From NCBI GenBank assembly GCA_025603075.1, contig MU626273.1, positions 41,520 through 105,519 of the forward strand: a stretch of DNA of 64,000 nt, written 5' to 3'. The notes beneath the pieces were generated by a model. That model saw only the letters and a list, made by a program, of their open reading frames with translations. It did no database searches and was not told the DNA's origin. This document shows, in pieces, positions 59,319-64,000 of this stretch; the first letter of the stretch is position 1, and each line of letters opens with the position of its first letter. This DNA is from Neoconidiobolus thromboides FSU 785. Its lineage: Eukaryota > Entomophthoromycota > Entomophthoromycetes > Entomophthorales > Neoconidiobolaceae. The position numbers and the translations under genes are program-made.

Positions 59319-61304
59319 GTATATGTTTATTAAAAAAAGGAAAACGACTTTTAAAATTGGAAGAAATATAAACTTGATAATCTTAGTAAATATAAATTAA
59401 TAAAAACAGCTAACAATAATTATAGCCTAGTAATTTTAGTAAAATTTAATACTAAGTGATTTGCTGAATCTAAGCTCTGGCCAATAATAATTAAAACCTC
59501 CTTATGAAATCAACACTTCTAAAAGGAATTTGAATTATTGGTTTTAAGTAATAATTTAACTAATTTTACTTATAACCATTAGTTTATTTTAAAACTTGCA
59601 TTCTTTACCAAATCCAGCATTCAATAAGATTTGAAGCTGGACTTATTGAAAAGATCTTCTAATTATTTCTATTTTATTACTAAAAATAGTTTAAATTTTG
59701 TTTTTCTAAAAGCTGATTAAGTTTAATTACTATCAACTTATAAATAGTATCCTTTGTTATTAACAATATATTAATATAGTAGAAATTTAATGTAGTTATA
59801 AAGTCCTATTTATTCAAAGATTAGTATCATATTTATAATACTCAAAGCAGATAGCATTATAATAATAAGAACATTTCGTTTTAACTAAATACTTGTTTTA
59901 CTTTGAACTATACTGATCATATTTCCAAAGGTACATTTCAAGTATTTAAGAATAATTATTAATACATCAATATAATGATTTATTAATGACTTTTATTTAA
60001 ATGATTTAACAATCTTGTGTAGCATGCTATTATTGTAATATATCTTTGCTGTTAGCCTTATAATATGTAAACTACCAACTAAAAAAGAACAAATATCGTA
60101 GATTTGAAAGAGACTTTTGATTTCTTTGGCTTTAAACGTAAGCTCAGGCTAATTGTCTCAGCTTAAAAAACTGTTTTATAGCAAGGAATCTGTTCTTATG
60201 TAACATTACATTTAAAACACCTTTTCCTGAGTATATCCTTTATTCTTAATTTGTAATTGAGTTAAAGTAATTTTCAAGAATATTAAATAATCTTTGGGCC
60301 AATAGCTTTTTTAATCCATCTGTTGCAGCTTTTATTGACTTTTTTAGTGGTAATTTTTATAGCTAAATTTTTTATATAATCAATTTTTTTTAACTCTAAT
60401 CTTTGTTCTAGCGAACTTCGATACAAATTTTTTTCTTAAATATGTAGTTAGCTAAGTTGAAAACGAACTGCAACAGTTATAAGGCTGTAGGCTAAATTAT
60501 TTTTAAAAGAGCGATATAAATTGGAAGTTTTATATTAAAAATTTTAATATACAACCTTAGATTAATAAATGGTTTTTATATCTGTTGGTGTATGAGCTAA
60601 TCTCTGAAATTAATTAATTATTGTTTATACATAATGAATTTAATGCAAATAATATACAATATATATTATTTACAAGGATTTAATAATGTTTCTAGTTAAA
60701 CCTTTTTAAAAGCTGATCTTATAATATTTATTTTACTATGTTAAAGGTTAAAAGTAGCATTCCCTTATCTATCTGATTTAAAAATAAACATTTAAATTAG
60801 TCTATTTGAGTTCGTTGTTATTATTACCATCACTACTGTTTCATTCAGAAAGCGAATTATTTAGCAATGATTTTTATATCTTAATTTATGCGAATACTTT
60901 ATTAGAGTCTGACTGATTATAGTTCGTCAGTTTGGGTATAGCTTTATTCTCAAATGAATAATGAGATAGTTCTCAAAAGAGACGAAACAAACATATTTCA
61001 ATTATTAATTTATTAATAAAAATGTTATAATGAGACTTGACGCAAGAGTAGAATAACTTTTCGTGGTTAATTTGAGTAGTTGGATTTAAACTTAGTTTCA
61101 AATGATTGTCAAGTAATTTTTCTTGGCTATAGTCAACAATTTTCAATCGTTCATTTTAAGTTTAATTTTGGATTTTCCCACACTGTTTTTTTTGAATAGA
61201 ATTTAACTATTGAAAATAGTTGAATTTTTCCAAGCTTTTTTTTGAGCAAGTGATTTAAACTTAATTTTAGCTGGTAAAATAATTTATGGGCTACTGCAAC
61301 TATT

Positions 61305-61401
61305 GGGGATGTTTTTTTTGATTTCATTATTTTTCCATTTTTAAGCGCTATTTGAGTGGAAAGATTGCTAGTAAAATTATTAAACACAAAAAAACATTCT
61401 C
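61305..61401 (-). mobile_element. Family A element, copy 15
   Basis: Reverse orientation; intact GGGGATGT end, mutated other end (CATTCTC); flanks share only ATT. Confidence 0.82.
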
Positions 61402-61672
61402 ATTGTAATACAATTTGTGGTAATTTGAAGCTAGTTCTATGATTATTTGGTTTTTTTATTATACTGATTTCTATTTTAATTTGGTATTAATAAGGTTTTA
61501 TTCTTAAATAATCAACTATGTTATGTTGCAGTAGAGGTGTGGTAGCTTTGTTAATTTAATATTTTATTTATTTTTTTAACAATTTATTTATTTTAAATAC
61601 CCTATAATAAATTTACCTATAACGAATTATTTTTTGGTTTTATTTTAATCAAACATTTTAAAAACACAATAT

Positions 61673-61746
61673 GAGGATGTATTTTTTAAGCCCTATTTGA
61701 GCAGAAAAACTGATAGTAAAATTATTAAACAAAAAAATACATTTCC
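61673..61746 (-). mobile_element. Family A element, copy 16 (internal deletion)
   Basis: Only 74 bp; about 25 bp next to the first end are missing. The ends GAGGATGT and ACATTTCC and the flanking ATAT on both sides are retained. Confidence 0.8.
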
Positions 61747-62326
61747 ATATGATCCTATAAATTGATTAGTATAATCATTATTATTTTGGGTATATTTTTT
61801 TGGTTTATTATATCTAACACATTACTATCTACTATCAACGTTCTAGATAATAATATATTTGCAAATTCTACTAAAGAATTCCTTCACTAAACGCAAAACT
61901 ATGATATTTTAACTTATATAAATAGCTACTAGATACTTATATTATTTGCATATTATGAGATCAAAGAAGTGTATACTATTAGTTTAAGTAAAGTTTTTAT
62001 CAATTGATTAATTTTTAAATTTTTCTTTTGATTTCCCTTGATGTCAATGTTGCTTTTAATCGTTTAATACTGTTTATGACCAATTACGAAAAAACAAATA
62101 TTTGACTCATTTAGGTGAGAGAATTCAAAATATGTAAAAGCAGTGTTATCTAATTAAATGTTTTGAATCTCTTAATTTTAAGCTTTTAATTGGCCCCCTC
62201 TAGTTTTACATGTTTCGAATTATCTCAATTGAGTTAGTCAAATGCCTCTATTTTTTGTAATTAGTTTATTTTAATAATTAGCGAGACAATACTGTTTTTT
62301 AGTTTTTAATTTGAAAACTGCTTTAT

Positions 62327-62422
62327 AGAGATATATTTTTGTATTTAATAATTTTACTAACAATTTTTCCGCTCAAATAGTGCTTAAAAGATGGAAAAAG
62401 TGATGAAACCAAAAACATCCCC
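62327..62422 (+). mobile_element. Family A element, copy 17
   Basis: Forward orientation; left end mutated (AGAGATAT), right end ACATCCCC intact; TTAT on both sides. Confidence 0.8.
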
Positions 62423-62665
62423 TTATGCTATTTTTTAGTATTTTTGCTTCTATTAAAATGTTTATTTTTTAATTTTTTAATGCATCCATACTATCGTGTT
62501 TAGCCCCTATGATATCTTCTAGTCTAAACAGAAATTCTTCGTCTTTAGTCTTAACTCTTTTTAGCAACTTATTGATAGTTGAATAAAACCTATTATTCAT
62601 CTTATAAGTACACTTAAAAATATATAAAAAGCTATTAATAATGTACTTATTTTACGTCTAAATAT

Positions 62666-62763
62666 GGGAATGTGTCTTTATATTTAGGAATTTTACTAAC
62701 AACTTTTCTACTCAAATAGCGCTTGAAAGATAGAAAAAGTGATGAAGCTAAAAAAGCATCACC
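62666..62763 (+). mobile_element. Family A element, copy 18
   Basis: Forward orientation; ends GGGAATGT and GCATCACC; ATAT direct repeats at 62662-62665 and 62764-62767. Confidence 0.84.
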
Positions 62764-62864
62764 ATATCAATTTATCTTAAAGAATAGTAATATTTTAGTT
62801 AAAAAAATTAACGATCTTCGAATACGATGTTTTATTTTAAATTTTTATAGTTTAAATAAGTATA

Positions 62865-64000
62865 TTATGCTCTAATAAAGGAACGTGTAGTACGTACAGT
62901 TGGATGCATCATCAATCCTTCAATATCCGGGTTGAACTTGATAGGATTGAAACGTTTGAGTAAAAAGAACCTTATTGAGCAGTAGATAATTAAAGCACAG
63001 CCAGCAATGATAGGACCAGCAATAAATTGGAATGGGAAATTAGGTGAGGTACCAAATACAAAATTAACACCTGGGCAGTATAATATAAATAATTGTAAAG
63101 CGAACCCTAAAAATATCCCAACGAAATTACGATAGTTTGAGAAAATGTGTTTTCCAAATGGGTAGGTTAATCTGGATTTACAAGCAAACATATTAAAAGC
63201 TTGTATCACACAAACCGATAATGTATAACAGGACTGAAATTGTGCTAGAATGTCCACTAACTCACTACGTGTAAATCCTTGACCACCCTTAGTATAAAAC
63301 ATAGTATCTCTATCTGGCATATCATCAAATGCCCTTTGCTGTTGGAAGTTTATAGAATCGTAAAATGGAATTCCACGATAGCTAAGTACAAAGAAAGACG
63401 TGATAGCAGCACCAAACACTTCAATAACTCCTGCTTCAAAGAATGCCCAAGATATAAGATTCAAATCCACTACCGTTTCATCTTCATTGTTTTCGAATAA
63501 ATCAGTCCAATACTGTTTGGAAAATATCCTTGAAACTGAATGGAAAAATTTCTTTAATCCAGAAGGTTGTTTCTCATTTCCGGTCTCTGGGTCAATAGTA
63601 GGTTGAATCTCAGCTGCTTTTATACGACGGAATCTTTCTACTGAAGCTTCAGTTACTGGTTTACGAGGTGGGAGTTTCATTAGTCCAGTCTTAGATTCAG
63701 GCTTATCCCAAGCAAAAGTCAATGCAAGACATAACTCAAATCCAAGATCGATAGACAAAATTTGAAGAGGATTTAGCAGAAGAGGGATTGGAACAATAAT
63801 ATAAAGGAGTTGAGGAATAACTTCTGGCAACGTATGTGTAATTGTATAGCGGATAGACTTTTTAAGGTTAACAAAAATAAGACGACCTTCTTCAATACCA
63901 CGGACAGTAGAAGCAAAATTATCATCAAGTAAAATCATTGAAGCAGCTTCTTTAGATACATCAGAGCCAGATTCATTCATTGCAATACCAAGATCTGCTT
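62865..64000 (-). CDS. P-type ATPase of the Na+/K+-type (IIC-like), C-terminal part
   Basis: A membrane cation pump, 5' part beyond the right edge. The visible 378 residues begin [52 protein letters not shown]. This is the end of the P domain and the fifth membrane helix of type II ATPases, and it matches animal Na,K-ATPase ([32 protein letters not shown]) more closely than calcium pumps. Helices 5-10 follow ([45 protein letters not shown], then the C-terminal cation-ATPase domain). A Pro/Lys-rich loop carries [17 protein letters not shown]. The protein ends [11 protein letters not shown]. In fungi such pumps are known from early-diverging lineages and some others. Transported ion not provable from this part. 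Confidence 0.9.
   Translation of the reverse strand, partial: [377 protein letters not shown]

Larger units (their letters stand above)
59319..62864. other. 3.5-kb spacer with four family A elements
   Basis: No gene is seen. The first 2 kb is plain A/T-rich DNA; the last 1.6 kb holds transposon copies at 61305-61401, 61673-61746, 62327-62422 and 62666-62763. Confidence 0.6.

Noticed and set aside
61151-61387. Minus-strand 78-aa ORF
   Set aside because: It runs into a family A element and shows no family resemblance.
1-64000. tRNA or rRNA genes
   Set aside because: I scanned for T-arm GGTTCRANYCC-type boxes and rRNA-like GC-rich blocks and found none convincing; a covariance-model search would be needed to exclude a tRNA.

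Overview
The window is nuclear DNA from a eukaryote, almost certainly an early-diverging fungus. It is very AT-rich. Genes are broken by short introns (about 40-120 bp) with GTAAGT-like donors and TAG acceptors, and intergenic DNA is long and nearly pure A/T. Fungal markers include a fused alpha-beta tryptophan synthase, a fungal-type homoserine dehydrogenase, a sodium/potassium-type P-type ATPase and a hybrid histidine kinase. The composition, the expanded tyrosinases and the paralogous seven-helix receptors remind me of Entomophthoromycotina (Conidiobolus-like); that placement is inference from memory.

Layout. 1-3657: tryptophan synthase (minus, runs off the left edge) and homoserine dehydrogenase (plus) are divergent around a 1.36 kb promoter holding two perfect Gcn4/Cpc1-type sites. 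5330-6643: an orphan acidic protein with one membrane segment. 6644-10899: gene-poor. 10900-23504: three secreted tyrosinase paralogues, interleaved with a seven-helix receptor, a nuclear TilS-like tRNA-lysidine synthetase and a secreted Asn-rich repeat protein. 23816-28661: a METTL21-type methyltransferase, a ubiquitin-like/BAG co-chaperone and a secreted ferritin-like protein whose C-terminal domain matches the Asn-rich protein. 30059-40665: housekeeping genes, namely RNase P subunit Rpp1/p30, succinate dehydrogenase subunit Sdh4, a vacuolar AVT-type amino acid transporter, a C2HC+PHD zinc-finger protein and cullin-4. 41817-48616: a second receptor, a receptor pseudogene and a dense patch of small transposons. 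48617-59318: arginyl-tRNA synthetase, mitochondrial DNA polymerase gamma, mitochondrial NADH-cytochrome b5 reductase and a hybrid histidine kinase. 59319-62864: transposon-bearing spacer. 62865 to the end: the C-terminal part of a P-type ATPase.

The most striking non-genic feature is a family of about 100-bp elements (GGGGATGT...ACATCCCC). I count 18 copies on both strands, most flanked by 4-bp direct repeats (ATAT, AAAT, ATTT, AGAT). One sits in an intron of cullin-4 and three are joined head to tail. A second small-element family (about 126 bp), one possible 400-bp element with long inverted ends, and a 70-bp near-perfect palindrome were also found.

Intron positions below were derived by hand from splice consensus, reading-frame continuity and family conservation. 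For the genes with listed exons the phases add up to an integral reading frame.
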